Shown: positions 45,681 to 54,237, counted from the first letter of the stretch. The stretch is DNA of 64,000 nt from Streptomyces scabiei 87.22 (GCF_000091305.1 NC_013929.1:9114001-9178000); one strand, 5' to 3'. Translations and numbers: made by a program. Notes: generated by a model from the letters alone, not told the origin.

Positions 45681-46364
45681 TCAGGCCGTGAAACGGCCCG
45701 TGCGTTTGATGTCCGGGTAGTCGGTCGTCGCCCCGTCCAGCTGGAGCGCGCGGACCAGCCGCAGGTGGTCCTGGGTGTTCACCACCCAGCCGATGATCCG
45801 CAGGTTCTCCTTGCGGGCCTTCTCGACGACCTCCAGGGTCAGCCGTCGGATGTTCAGCACCAGCGTGGCGGCGCCCACCGCCACCGCCCGGTCCACCACG
45901 TCGGGGCCGTAGCGGCTGGCGACCAGGGCGGTGCGCACGCCGGGCACGAGGCGGGCGATCTCGGCGACCGCCTCGTCGTGGAAGGACAGCACCTCGACCC
46001 GCCCCACCAGGTCGCGCCGGAGCATGACCTCGGCGAGGGCGCGGGCCGCCGCCGTGTCCTTGATCTCGGCCTGCAGTGGTGCCCGGACCGCGTCGAGCAC
46101 CTCCTCGAAGGTGGGGACGCGCTCGCCGCGTCCGGCGTCGAGGGCGCGCAGTTCGGCGAGGGTCTTGTCGGCGATCGGGCCCGTGCCGTCCGTCGTCCGG
46201 TCCACGTCCGCGTCGTGCATGACGACGAGCGCGCCGTCCTTGCTCAGATGCAGATCGAGTTCGATGACGTCGAGGCCCGCGCGATCGGCGGCCACGAAGG
46301 AACGGAGGGTGTTCTCGGGTTCGACACCCATGACACCGCGGTGACCGATGGTGAGGAAGTTCAA
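45681..46364 (-). CDS. Glycerophosphodiester phosphodiesterase
   Basis: The 227-residue enzyme has the GDPD TIM-barrel motifs: IGHRG (H8-R9), EPENTL, the metal-binding E35-x-D37 in VIELDLHLSKDG and H50 in VVMHDADVDRTTDG, then LQAEIKD and a final GWVVNT. It hydrolyses glycerophosphodiesters to glycerol-3-phosphate and an alcohol. No signal peptide is seen. I use the TTG at 46364 (MNFLTIGHRG) after GGAAGCGAG; slightly longer starts are possible. It converges on the GNAT gene with 3 bp between stops. Confidence 0.85.
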   Translation of the reverse strand: MNFLTIGHRGVMGVEPENTLRSFVAADRAGLDVIELDLHLSKDGALVVMHDADVDRTTDGTGPIADKTLAELRALDAGRGERVPTFEEVLDAVRAPLQAEIKDTAAARALAEVMLRRDLVGRVEVLSFHDEAVAEIARLVPGVRTALVASRYGPDVVDRAVAVGAATLVLNIRRLTLEVVEKARKENLRIIGWVVNTQDHLRLVRALQLDGATTDYPDIKRTGRFTA

Positions 46365-46778
46365 GGTGGACTCGCTTCCGTCGACGGCGGCTCGGCCCGC
46401 GTGACCGGGGGAGGGGCGGCACGCGGCTGGGGCGCAGCGTAGTCCTCCCGCCGTGCGATGCATCCGTATGTGCACGAGCCCGTTCGGGGCGTGTCACCCC
46501 GTGTCACGTCCGGGAACAGGACCGTTTCCGCAGCTGCCGCGCACCGAGCGGGTCATCCCTGAGTGGGCGAGTCCGGCGTGCGTTGACCCGGGGTGCCTCC
46601 GTTCGGAGAGCGTGACGCACGAACTGTGATCCATGACTCGTGTGACAGGAGATTCAGCGGTTAGGAGCCGGGGGTGGCGGGAAGATTTCCGGCTGGCTCA
46701 CACAAGATCGGTCTTGCGGTGAGGAACCCTTGCTACGTACGGTGTCACTACGAAAGGTTCTCTCGTGAAGGATGGGTC
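46365..46778. other. Intergenic region upstream of the DUF6421 operon
   Basis: The left part is upstream of the GDPD gene and the right part, distinctly AT-richer from about 46690 on, holds the probable promoter and the GTGAAGGAT ribosome binding site of the DUF6421 gene. TTGCGG and TACGGT near 46722-46745, 18 bases apart, could form a weak sigma-70-like promoter. No other feature is seen. Confidence 0.3.
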
Positions 46779-48176
46779 ATGACGGAAATTCTTGCGCAGA
46801 CGGCTGCGGAGGGCGTTGTTCCTTCGGTGGTGAGGGTGGTGGAGCACCCGGCCTGGCCCGTGCTCAAGGATGCCGTGGAGCGCATCCGGCCCTGGCAGTC
46901 CAAGGACGGTTCGATCGACTTCGACGCCGAGGGCGCCCCCGCCGCGGGCGACGCCGAGCGGGCGGTCCGTGAGGTCGTCGGGGCCGTCGAGGCGCTGTCG
47001 CCGCTGCTGCCGCACGACGCCGCCTACCACGAGGCCCTCGTCAAGGACCTGCGCCGCTGGGCCGAGGACGGTTTCGGGGTCCCCGACTTCCTGGACTCGC
47101 TGCTGGCCTTCCAGCCCGCCGCCGACCGTGCGGACGGCCTCCAGCACCTCGTGGTGTTCCCGATGTACACGCAGAACGGCAACCCCGACCGCAATCTCGA
47201 AGCGGTCGTGCTGCGCATGGTGTGGCCCCAGTGGCTGGCCGAGCTGGAGCGCACCCGCTACGACAACCCGCTGTTCTGCGGCATCACCTTCGAGGACTTC
47301 ACCGCCGGTTACGACACCAACTCGGCCGTGCTCTTCCCGGAGACCATCGCCGTGCGCGAGGCACCGGCCCGCTTCTCCTGGGGCGGCATCTTCTGCGACC
47401 GCGAGGCCGCCCGCTTCCGCCGGGTCACCGACGCCGCCGTCGACATCCTCGGCCTCGAACTGCCCGAGGACGTCGCCGCGATGGTCCACGACCAGAAGCG
47501 CTGCGAGGAGGCGTTCGTGCTGTGGGACATGGTCCACGACCGCACCCACAGCCACGGCGACCTGCCCTTCGACCCCTTCATGATCAAGCAGCGCCAGCCG
47601 TTCTGGATGTACGGCCTGGAGGAGCTGCGCTGCGACCTCACCGCCTTCAAGGAGGCCGTGAAGCTGGAGGCCGACGGGGTCCCGCAGGCCCGTGACGTGC
47701 AGTACGCGGTGCTCTTCGACCGCATGTTCCGCTTCCCGGTCACCGGCGAGCGCGTCCGCAACTACGACGGGCTCGGCGGGCAGCTCCTCTTCGCCTACCT
47801 GCACAAGCACGACGTGGTCCGCTGGACCGACAACAAGCTGCACATCGACTGGCAGCGCGCCCCGCAGGTCACCAACCAGCTCTGCGCCGACATCGAGCAG
47901 CTCTACCGGGACGGCATCGACCGCCCGAAGCTCGTCCACTGGTTCGCCGGGTACGAGCTGGTCTCCGAGTACCTCGCCCCGCACCCCGGCTCCCGCTGGG
48001 CCAAGGGCCCCGACGCCCTGGATCTGACGCAGCCGCCGCGGAAACTCGTCGACGACGTGCTTCCGGACGAGTTTCCGCTCAGCATGTTCTATGAGGCGCT
48101 CGCCAAGAAGCTGAAGTCCGTGATCGCCTCCACCAAGGGCATCACGGCGGCGAACGCCGAGCGGATCGCCGCGTGA
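46779..48176 (+). CDS. DUF6421-family protein
   Basis: The 465-residue soluble protein starts at ATG 46779. Characteristic pieces are VVEHPAWPVLKDAVERIRPWQ, HLVVFPMYTQNGNPDRNLEAV, FSWGGIFCDREAARFRRV, LWDMVHDRTHSHGDLPFDPFMIKQRQ, and LHIDWQRAPQVTNQLCADIEQLY. The HDRTHSHGDLP segment with clustered His/Asp/Glu could bind a metal, but no known enzyme motif is recognised. Its stop overlaps a possible GTG for the SDR gene, and the SDR-threonine aldolase pair follows, a co-operon seen across streptomycetes. Function unknown. Confidence 0.8.
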   Translation: MTEILAQTAAEGVVPSVVRVVEHPAWPVLKDAVERIRPWQSKDGSIDFDAEGAPAAGDAERAVREVVGAVEALSPLLPHDAAYHEALVKDLRRWAEDGFGVPDFLDSLLAFQPAADRADGLQHLVVFPMYTQNGNPDRNLEAVVLRMVWPQWLAELERTRYDNPLFCGITFEDFTAGYDTNSAVLFPETIAVREAPARFSWGGIFCDREAARFRRVTDAAVDILGLELPEDVAAMVHDQKRCEEAFVLWDMVHDRTHSHGDLPFDPFMIKQRQPFWMYGLEELRCDLTAFKEAVKLEADGVPQARDVQYAVLFDRMFRFPVTGERVRNYDGLGGQLLFAYLHKHDVVRWTDNKLHIDWQRAPQVTNQLCADIEQLYRDGIDRPKLVHWFAGYELVSEYLAPHPGSRWAKGPDALDLTQPPRKLVDDVLPDEFPLSMFYEALAKKLKSVIASTKGITAANAERIAA

Positions 48177-48223
48177 GCGCCGGACCCGCGGGCGTCTCGG
48201 ACGCCGCTCAGGAGGCGAGGACC

Positions 48224-48976
48224 ATGCAGAACGGCAACGGTGCACTGAGTGGCGCGGTGATCGCGGTGGCCGGCGCGGGCGGACCCGCAGGCCGGGCGAC
48301 CCTGCTGCGGCTGGCCGACGCGGGCGCGATCGTCGTCGGCTCCGACAACGACCCCGAGCGGCTCTCCGAGGCCGTCGACGCGGCCCGCTACGCGCACGGC
48401 GGCGCCACCGTCGTCGGCGACACGGTCGACCTGCTGGACCTCCAGTCGACCCGTGACTGGGCCACCCGTATCGAGAAGGACTTCGGGCGGGTCGACGGCC
48501 TCGTCCACCTCGTCGGCGGCTGGCGGGGCAGCGAGACCTTCACCCGGACCAGCCTCGACGACTGGGACTTCCTGGAGATGCTGCTGATCCGCACGGTGCA
48601 GCACACCTCCCTCGCCTTCCACGAGGCCCTGCAGCGCAGCGAGCGCGGCCGGTACGTCCTGATCAGCGCGGCCGGCGCCAGCAATCCCACCGCGGGCAAC
48701 GCCGCCTACGCCGCCGCCAAGGCCGCGGCCGAGGCGTGGACGCTGGCCACGGCCGACTTCTTCCGCAAGGCGGGAGGGCCGGACGGGCCGACCTCGGCGG
48801 CTGCGATCCTGGTGGTGAAGGCACTGGTGCACGACGCGATGCGCGCCGACCGCCCCAACGCGAAGTTCGCGGGCTTCACCGACGTCAAGGAGCTGGCCGA
48901 GGCCATCGCCGGCGTCTGGGACAAGTCCGCCGCCGAAGTGAACGGAAACCGTCTGTGGCTGACCGACAAGCCGTGA
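48224..48976 (+). CDS. SDR-family oxidoreductase
   Basis: The 250-residue protein has an N-terminal Rossmann fold with a modified TGxxxGxG motif (VAGAGGPAGRATLLRL), the structural LVHLVGGW in place of NNAG, and a Tyr/Lys region (SNPTAGNAAYAAAKAAAEAWTL) with YxxxK. The catalytic Ser-Tyr-Lys set appears present (SAAGAS, Y, K). ATG 48224 is chosen because AGGAGGCGAGGACC directly precedes it; an upstream GTG 48173 overlapping the DUF6421 stop is an alternative. It overlaps the next gene by four bases. Confidence 0.82.
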   Translation: MQNGNGALSGAVIAVAGAGGPAGRATLLRLADAGAIVVGSDNDPERLSEAVDAARYAHGGATVVGDTVDLLDLQSTRDWATRIEKDFGRVDGLVHLVGGWRGSETFTRTSLDDWDFLEMLLIRTVQHTSLAFHEALQRSERGRYVLISAAGASNPTAGNAAYAAAKAAAEAWTLATADFFRKAGGPDGPTSAAAILVVKALVHDAMRADRPNAKFAGFTDVKELAEAIAGVWDKSAAEVNGNRLWLTDKP

Positions 48977-50043
48977 ACCCTCCGAAGACCGACGCCCGGC
49001 GCCATCACGACCCGGAGATCCGCGGCTTCGCCAGCGACAACTACGCGGGGGTCCACCCCGAGGTGCTCGCCGCCCTGGCCCTGGCCAACGGCGGGCACCA
49101 GGTCGCCTACGGCGAGGACGAGTACACCGAGAACCTGCAGCGGATCGTCCGCAGCCACTTCGGTGCCACCGCCGAGGCGTTCCCGGTCTTCAACGGCACC
49201 GGCGCCAACGTCGTCGCGCTCCAGGCGGTCACCGACCGCTGGGGCGCGGTGATCTGCGCCGAGAGCGCGCACATCAACGTCGACGAGTGCGGCGCGCCGG
49301 AACGGGTCGGGGGCCTGAAGCTCCTCACCGTGCCCACGCCCGACGGCAAGCTCACCCCCGAGCTGATCGACCGGCAGGCGTACGGCTGGGACGACGAGCA
49401 CCGGGCGATGCCGCAGGTCGTCTCGATCACCCAGAGCACCGAACTCGGCACCCTCTACACGCCCGAGGAGATCCGCGCGATCTGCGAGCACGCCCACGCG
49501 CACGGGATGAAGGTGCACCTGGACGGCTCCCGGATAGCCAACGCCGCGGCCGCCCTGGACGTGCCGATGCGGACCTTCACCAACGCGGCCGGCGTCGACC
49601 TGCTCTCCCTGGGCGGCACCAAGAACGGCGCGATGTTCGGCGAGGCGGTCGTCGTGATCAACCAGGACGCCGTCCGCCACATGAAGCACTTGCGCAAGCT
49701 GTCCATGCAGCTCGCCTCCAAGATGCGTTTCGTGTCGGTGCAGTTGGAGGCCCTGCTGGCGAAGGACCTCTGGCTGCGCAACGCCCGTCACGCCAACGAG
49801 ATGGCCCAGCGGCTCGCCGAGGGCGTCCGCGCCGTCCACGGGGTCGAGATCCTGTACCCGGTGCAGGTCAACGCCGTCTTCGCCCGCCTTCCGCACGATG
49901 TGAGCGAACGCCTGCAGAAGCGCTTCCGCTTCTACTTCTGGGACGAGCCCGCGGGTGACGTCCGCTGGATGTGCTCCTACGACACCACCGTGGAGGACGT
50001 GGACCGGTTCGTGGCGGCGCTCAAGGAGGAAATGGCCCGCTGA
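48973..50043 (+). CDS. Low-specificity L-threonine aldolase-like PLP enzyme
   Basis: The 356-residue fold-type I PLP enzyme has the threonine aldolase pattern: SDNYAGVHPEVL (SDN N-terminal motif), FNGTGANV, His100 in ESAHINVDECG stacking on PLP, D184 in VHLDGSRIAN, and Schiff-base Lys217 in LGGTKNGA. It cleaves threonine or similar beta-hydroxy amino acids to glycine and an aldehyde. GTG 48973 overlaps the SDR stop (GTGA), the last gene of the DUF6421-SDR-aldolase operon. Confidence 0.88.
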   Translation: MNPPKTDARRHHDPEIRGFASDNYAGVHPEVLAALALANGGHQVAYGEDEYTENLQRIVRSHFGATAEAFPVFNGTGANVVALQAVTDRWGAVICAESAHINVDECGAPERVGGLKLLTVPTPDGKLTPELIDRQAYGWDDEHRAMPQVVSITQSTELGTLYTPEEIRAICEHAHAHGMKVHLDGSRIANAAAALDVPMRTFTNAAGVDLLSLGGTKNGAMFGEAVVVINQDAVRHMKHLRKLSMQLASKMRFVSVQLEALLAKDLWLRNARHANEMAQRLAEGVRAVHGVEILYPVQVNAVFARLPHDVSERLQKRFRFYFWDEPAGDVRWMCSYDTTVEDVDRFVAALKEEMAR

Positions 50044-50081
50044 GACCGCAGAGGCTCATCACGGACTGCATAGATATACGG

Positions 50082-50111
50082 TCACCCGAAAAGTCATTGA
50101 CTCTCGGGTGA
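50082..50111. promoter_or_regulatory. Short inverted repeat upstream of the transglutaminase-like gene
   Basis: TCACCCGA (50082-50089) and TCGGGTGA (50104-50111) are perfect complements separated by 14 bases in AT-richer DNA, ending 23 bases before the ATG at 50135. It could be an operator or a 5'-leader hairpin. Confidence 0.4.
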
Positions 50112-50134
50112 TCGTTTTCCTATGCTCCACGGGC

Positions 50135-50728
50135 ATGGAACCGATCCAGCAGAACCCGGACCTGTCCGCCTATCTGGCCGCCGACGAGGCCATCGACCAC
50201 CACCATCCCGTCGTGCGACGGACGGCCGCGCAGCTCGCCCAGGGCGTGGCGGACTCGTATGGCTATGCGAGAGCGGCATTCGAGTTCGTCCGCGACAGCG
50301 TCCCGCACTCCCAGGACGCCGGCGATCCGCGCGTCACCTGGCGCGCCTCCGACGTCCTCGAACAGCGCACCGGGATCTGCTACGCCAAAGCCCATGCCCT
50401 GGCCGCGCTGCTGCGCGCCGAGGACATCCCCACCGCCCTGTGCTACCAGCGGCTGGCGCACGACGACGGCGACGGATACGTGATCCACGGCCTGGTCGCC
50501 GTGCGCTTCCACGGCGCCTGGCACCGCCAGGACCCCCGGGGCAACAAGCCGGGCGTGGACGCCCGGTTCTCGCTCGACGGGGAGCGCCTGGCCTTCGTCC
50601 CGGACGCCGGTGCGGGTGAGTCGGACCTCCCGACGCTGTACGCCGCACCGCATCCGGCCGTGCTCGGCGCCCTGCGGGCCGCCCCCGACCGGGCGCGGCT
50701 GTGGGAGACGCTCCCCGAGGCGCTGTGA
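50135..50728 (+). CDS. Transglutaminase-like cysteine protease domain protein
   Basis: The 197-residue protein carries a transglutaminase/protease fold with the catalytic triad C82 (QRTGICYAKAHALAALLRA), H118 (DGYVIHGLVAVRFHGAWH) and D133 (RQDPRGNK). These proteins cleave or cross-link peptides or act as bacterial amidases of unknown specificity. No signal peptide, so cytoplasmic. ATG 50135 follows an AT-rich 5' region with an inverted repeat. Confidence 0.85.
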   Translation: MEPIQQNPDLSAYLAADEAIDHHHPVVRRTAAQLAQGVADSYGYARAAFEFVRDSVPHSQDAGDPRVTWRASDVLEQRTGICYAKAHALAALLRAEDIPTALCYQRLAHDDGDGYVIHGLVAVRFHGAWHRQDPRGNKPGVDARFSLDGERLAFVPDAGAGESDLPTLYAAPHPAVLGALRAAPDRARLWETLPEAL

Positions 50729-50735
50729 CCGCGGG

Positions 50736-51464
50736 TCAGCGGGCCTCGGCCTCGCGGACCTGCTCCGGGGTCGGGGCCGTACCGCCGAGGTGGGCCGGCA
50801 TCCACCAGGTGTCGTCCGGGCCCTTGGGGCGCACGGGGTAGGCACGCTGGGCGGCCTCCAGCAACTCCTGCACCCGCTCGCGGAGTTGGCGGGTGATGGC
50901 GCCCGCGTACTTGTCCTTCGATGCCTCTATCGCCTCGCCGACCCGGATGGTGATCGGGATGTGGCTGCGCTTGAAGTTGCGCGGGTGGCCCTTGGTCCAC
51001 AGTCGCTGGGTGCCCCACACGGCCATGGGGATCAGCGGGACGCCCGCCTCCTGGGCCAGCCGGGCGGCGCCCGACTTGAAGCTCTTCAGCGTGAACGACT
51101 GCGAGATGGTGGCCTCGGGGAAGACGCCGATGATCTCACCGGAACGCAGCGAGTCCAGGGCGTGCGCGTAGGCCGCCTCGCCCTGCTTGCGGTCCACCGG
51201 GATGTGCCGCATGTTGCGCATCAGCGGACCGGAGACCTTGTGCCGGAACACCGACTCCTTGGCCATGAAACGCACCAGACGCTTCTGCGGCAGCGCGGCC
51301 AGGCCGTCGAAGATGAAGTCCAGGTAGCCGATGTGATTGCTCACCAGCACCGCGCCGCCCGAGCGCGGAATGTTCTCCGTCCCCTTGAGGTCGATCTTCA
51401 GGTCCCAGGCCTTGAACAGGGTTTGGGCGAGACCGATCGCGGGGCGGTAGACAAGCTCTGCCAT
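50736..51464 (-). CDS. 1-acyl-sn-glycerol-3-phosphate acyltransferase-like protein
   Basis: The 242-residue protein has the PlsC/LPLAT motifs: HX4D (N43-HIGYLD), GxxFIxR-type RNMRHIPVDR, the EGTR-like FPEATIS, and a later conserved PIPMAVWGTQ. It transfers an acyl chain to lysophosphatidic acid or a related acceptor at the membrane. AGAAGGG lies upstream of the ATG. Converges on the transglutaminase-like gene with 7 bp between stops. Confidence 0.9.
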   Translation of the reverse strand: MAELVYRPAIGLAQTLFKAWDLKIDLKGTENIPRSGGAVLVSNHIGYLDFIFDGLAALPQKRLVRFMAKESVFRHKVSGPLMRNMRHIPVDRKQGEAAYAHALDSLRSGEIIGVFPEATISQSFTLKSFKSGAARLAQEAGVPLIPMAVWGTQRLWTKGHPRNFKRSHIPITIRVGEAIEASKDKYAGAITRQLRERVQELLEAAQRAYPVRPKGPDDTWWMPAHLGGTAPTPEQVREAEAR

Positions 51465-51650
51465 GGGCGGAGTGGACCCTTCTCTCTGCCTGGGACGGGG
51501 TCTCCCGGCGGGAAGTTACGCAGCCGTAGGTTTACGGCATCCCGCAGATCGTGCCCCAAGAACGCACGAGTAGCCAGTCTTGGCGCTCGCCCGCGGCGAG
51601 ATTCTCGTCACGTCGGACACATGATCGACCACCGTAAGCGCACCCGGTCT

Positions 51651-52067
51651 TCACCCCACGCGTACCGTCACCCGTCGGACCAGCAGATACATCTCGCACC
51701 CCAGGCAGTATCCGAACACCGCGTTGAGGAACGCCGCCGCGAGCGCCGCGCCGGTCGCCCCCAGTCCCAGCCACGCGGGCCCCACCGTGAGACCGACCAG
51801 ACCCACCGCGGCGAAGACCAGCCCCACCGCCTGCGCGAACCGCGGCGGCTGCGGCGCCTCGAAATCCGTCGGGGGCCCGAGCCGCGGCCGCAGCAGCGTG
51901 CGGAACACCCACCCGTACGGCGAACGCCCCACCCCGCCCGCCGCGCCCAGCGCGAAGGCGAGCGTCTGCCACGCGAGCAGCCAGGGGTTCTGGGTGATCA
52001 GCGCGACCGCCAGCACCACGGTCGTCACGGCCGCCCCGAAGCGCGGTCCCCTCACATCGATGTCCAT
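51651..52067 (-). CDS. DUF4395 membrane protein
   Basis: The 138-residue protein has three to four hydrophobic helices and the DUF4395 signature (MDIDVRGPRFGAAVTTVVLA, SPYGWVFRTLLRPRLGPP, FGYCLGCEMYLLVRR with paired Cys). The CLGCE cysteines suggest thiol or metal chemistry. It is divergent from a thioredoxin-like gene with the start codons ~75 bp apart, and DUF4395 genes commonly pair with thioredoxin-like genes in actinobacteria. Confidence 0.85.
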   Translation of the reverse strand: MDIDVRGPRFGAAVTTVVLAVALITQNPWLLAWQTLAFALGAAGGVGRSPYGWVFRTLLRPRLGPPTDFEAPQPPRFAQAVGLVFAAVGLVGLTVGPAWLGLGATGAALAAAFLNAVFGYCLGCEMYLLVRRVTVRVG

Positions 52068-52142
52068 ACGTCAAGCATTCCTCAGGCCGATCTCCACGGG
52101 GAACCGGGAATCTTTGCAGTCTCGTGAACGCTGAAGCACGCT

Positions 52143-52556
52143 GTGACCGGACTTGTGGTGTGTGGGCTGGTGCTGGCGCTGGCGAGCGCCTACGGAGTGC
52201 TGCATCGGCGGCGGAGCGGGAGGGTGAGAGTGCGCGGGCGGGACGGCGACAAGCGGCTCGACGCGGCGGAGTTGGGGGAGGGGCTCGGCGAACGGGCCAC
52301 ACTCGTCCAGTTCTCCAGCGCCTTCTGCGCCCCGTGCCGGGCTACCCGCAGGGTGCTCGCCGAGGTGGCCGCCATGGTCCCCGGCGTCGCCCATGTGGAG
52401 ATCGACGCCGAGGAACACCTCGATCTCGTCCGCCGGTTGGACATCCTCAAGACGCCGACCGTCCTCGTCCTCGACGCGGACGGCCGGATCGTGCGCAGGG
52501 CCAGCGGCCAGCCGCGCAGAGCCGATGTGATCGCCGCGCTCGGTGAGGCCGTGTGA
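52143..52556 (+). CDS. Membrane-anchored thioredoxin-like protein
   Basis: The 137-residue protein has an N-terminal hydrophobic helix (residues 1-20) that acts as an anchor or uncleaved signal, then a thioredoxin fold with active-site C62-APC65 (SSAFCAPCRATRR) and the cis-Pro in KTPTVLVLDADG. It probably works in disulfide reduction or electron transfer at the outer membrane face. The divergent DUF4395 gene is its likely partner. Confidence 0.87.
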   Translation: MTGLVVCGLVLALASAYGVLHRRRSGRVRVRGRDGDKRLDAAELGEGLGERATLVQFSSAFCAPCRATRRVLAEVAAMVPGVAHVEIDAEEHLDLVRRLDILKTPTVLVLDADGRIVRRASGQPRRADVIAALGEAV

Positions 52557-52612
52557 AGCCGCACACCGGGACGCACTTGACGATGGACCCCGCCTCTCGT
52601 CAGCCTGACGGA

Positions 52613-52693
52613 ATGCCCCGAGAACTCCTTCTCTTCGCGCGTGTGCACGTGGACCTGGTCCGCACGGCCAGTTCCCGCTGTCCGGGACCGTGA
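52613..52693 (+). CDS. 26-residue leader peptide (cysteine-type, putative attenuator)
   Basis: A small reading frame begins at ATG 52613, 125 bases before the flavin reductase start. Its sequence starts MPRELLLFARVHVDLVRTAS and ends SRCPGP. This matches the actinobacterial putative leader peptide family (R-x-HVDL-x-R...C), found upstream of sulfur-assimilation and sulfonate genes, where cysteine codons near the end are thought to sense Cys-tRNA levels. The downstream flavin reductase would then be sulfur-starvation responsive. A weak AAGGA-like site precedes it (CAGCCTGACGGA). Confidence 0.8.
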   Translation: MPRELLLFARVHVDLVRTASSRCPGP

Positions 52694-52737
52694 GCGGCCC
52701 CGCGCGATCCCGTCGACCCCGGCAGAAGGACAACTCC

Positions 52738-53247
52738 ATGACGGCCACCTCCGGCCTCCGCTCGACCCGCCTCGCCTCCCCCGACCTCCTGCGCTCCGTC
52801 TTCCGCCGGCATGCCGCGGGCGTCGCCGTGATCACCGCTCGGGGAAGCGGCGGCCCGGTCGGCTTCACCGCCACCTCGCTCACCTCGGTCTCCGCCGAGC
52901 CCCCGCTGCTCTCGTTCGGCATCGGCACCGGAGCCTCCAGCTGGCCGGTGATCTCCGAGGCGTCCCACGTCGGCGTCCACATACTCGGGGAGCACCAGCG
53001 GGACCTGGCCGCCACCTTCGCCCGCAGCGGCGCCGACCGCTTCGGCCCGCCCACCGGATGGCGTAGCGGCCCGGAGGGAGTTCCCGTCCTCGACGACGTG
53101 CTCGCCTGGCTGGTCTGCCGGGTGGTGGCGCGGGTCCCGGCGGGGGACCACCGGATCGTCCTCGCCGAGGTGGTCGAGGGAGACCCGTCGGGCGCCGGCC
53201 GGCCGCTGCTGTACCACCAGGGCCGCTTCGGCGGTCTGCGAGACTGA
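52738..53247 (+). CDS. Flavin reductase-like protein (FMN-binding split barrel)
   Basis: The 169-residue protein starts at ATG 52738 after CAGAAGGA. It has the split-barrel motifs FRRHAAGVAVITARG, GFTATSLTSVSAEPPLLSFG, IGTGASSWPVISEASHVGVH, HQRDLAATF and RIVLAEVVE, as in NAD(P)H:FMN reductases partnered with two-component monooxygenases. With the Cys leader peptide upstream it is probably an SsuE-like supplier of FMNH2 for sulfonate desulfonation or related sulfur acquisition. Confidence 0.85.
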   Translation: MTATSGLRSTRLASPDLLRSVFRRHAAGVAVITARGSGGPVGFTATSLTSVSAEPPLLSFGIGTGASSWPVISEASHVGVHILGEHQRDLAATFARSGADRFGPPTGWRSGPEGVPVLDDVLAWLVCRVVARVPAGDHRIVLAEVVEGDPSGAGRPLLYHQGRFGGLRD

Positions 53248-53400
53248 ACCCCGCGTGATTACGCAGGGTTGCCTAACTCACAGTTCAAAGCGCTTGCTTA
53301 GCGGGCACGTCATGCGGGAGCGTAGGCGTCGTACTGGTGAGTAATATTCTGTTCGGAGCGCAGGTCGCCCCGATCGGGATCGGCCGCTTCAGGCGCCTAT

Positions 53401-53420
53401 GCTGCCTTGCAGAAGGCAGC
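53401..53420 (+). promoter_or_regulatory. Perfect hairpin in the etfB leader
   Basis: GCTGCCTT and AAGGCAGC form an 8-bp perfect stem with a GCAG loop, 31 bases upstream of the etfB GTG. It could be a short attenuator or stability element. The upstream AAGCGCTTGCTT near 53290 is a separate palindromic candidate operator. Confidence 0.45.
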
Positions 53421-53451
53421 CCGGAAATGACGATGCAGTAGGAGAGCCGGC

Positions 53452-54237
53452 GTGAGCTTGAGGATCGTTGTCACTGTGAAGTACGTGCCCGACGCCACTG
53501 GCGACCGGCACTTCGCCGATGACCTGACCGTCGACCGTGACGACGTGGACGGCCTGCTCTCCGAGCTGGACGAGTACGCGGTGGAGCAGGCGCTTCAGAT
53601 CGCCGACGAGGCTGACGACGCCGAGATCACCGTGCTGACCGTGGGTCCGGAGGACGCCAAGGACGCGCTGCGTAAGGCGCTGTCGATGGGCGCGGACAAG
53701 GCGATCCACGTCGAGGACGACGACCTGCACGGCACCGACGCCCTCGGCACCTCGCTGGTCCTGGCGAAGGCGATCGAGAAGGCCGGATTCGACCTGGTGA
53801 TCTCCGGTATGGCCTCCACCGACGGCACGATGGGTGTCGTCCCGGCGCTGCTGGCCGAGCGGCTGGGTGTCCCGCAGGTCACCCTGCTCTCCGAGATCTC
53901 CGTCGAGGACGGGGTCGTCACGGGCCGCCGTGACGGCGACGCCGCTTCCGAGCAGCTGCAGGCGTCCCTGCCGGCGGTCGTCTCCGTCACCGACCAGTCG
54001 GGCGAGGCGCGTTACCCCTCCTTCAAGGGCATCATGGCGGCGAAGAAGAAGCCGGTGCAGTCCTGGGACCTGTCCGACCTCGACATCGAGGCCGAGGAAG
54101 TCGGTCTGGAGGGTGCCTGGACGGCCGTCGACTCCGCGACCGCCCGCCCGGCACGCACCGCCGGCACGATCGTCAAGGACGAGGGCGAGGGCGGCAAGCA
54201 GCTCGCCGAGTTCCTCGCGGGCCAGAAGTTCATCTGA
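53452..54237 (+). CDS. etfB: Electron transfer flavoprotein beta subunit
   Basis: The 261-residue FixA/EtfB protein has the nucleotide-binding ATPase-like fold: VVTVKYVPDA, SELDEYAVEQALQIADE, TVGPEDAKDALRKALSMGADKAIHV, DLVISGMASTDGTMGVVPALLAERLGVP and TDQSGEARYPSFKGIMAAKKKP, the AMP-binding region. With EtfA it accepts electrons from acyl-CoA dehydrogenases and passes them to the quinone pool. AGGAGAG precedes the GTG. It is followed by etfA after 93 bp. Confidence 0.95.
   Translation: MSLRIVVTVKYVPDATGDRHFADDLTVDRDDVDGLLSELDEYAVEQALQIADEADDAEITVLTVGPEDAKDALRKALSMGADKAIHVEDDDLHGTDALGTSLVLAKAIEKAGFDLVISGMASTDGTMGVVPALLAERLGVPQVTLLSEISVEDGVVTGRRDGDAASEQLQASLPAVVSVTDQSGEARYPSFKGIMAAKKKPVQSWDLSDLDIEAEEVGLEGAWTAVDSATARPARTAGTIVKDEGEGGKQLAEFLAGQKFI

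Noticed and set aside
46631..46719. A 29-codon frame upstream of the DUF6421 gene as a possible leader peptide
   Set aside because: No ribosome binding site, no match to known leader families and no attenuator hairpin.
46698..48245. Long minus-strand frame opposite the DUF6421 gene
   Set aside because: Antisense of the DUF6421 protein; low-complexity composition.
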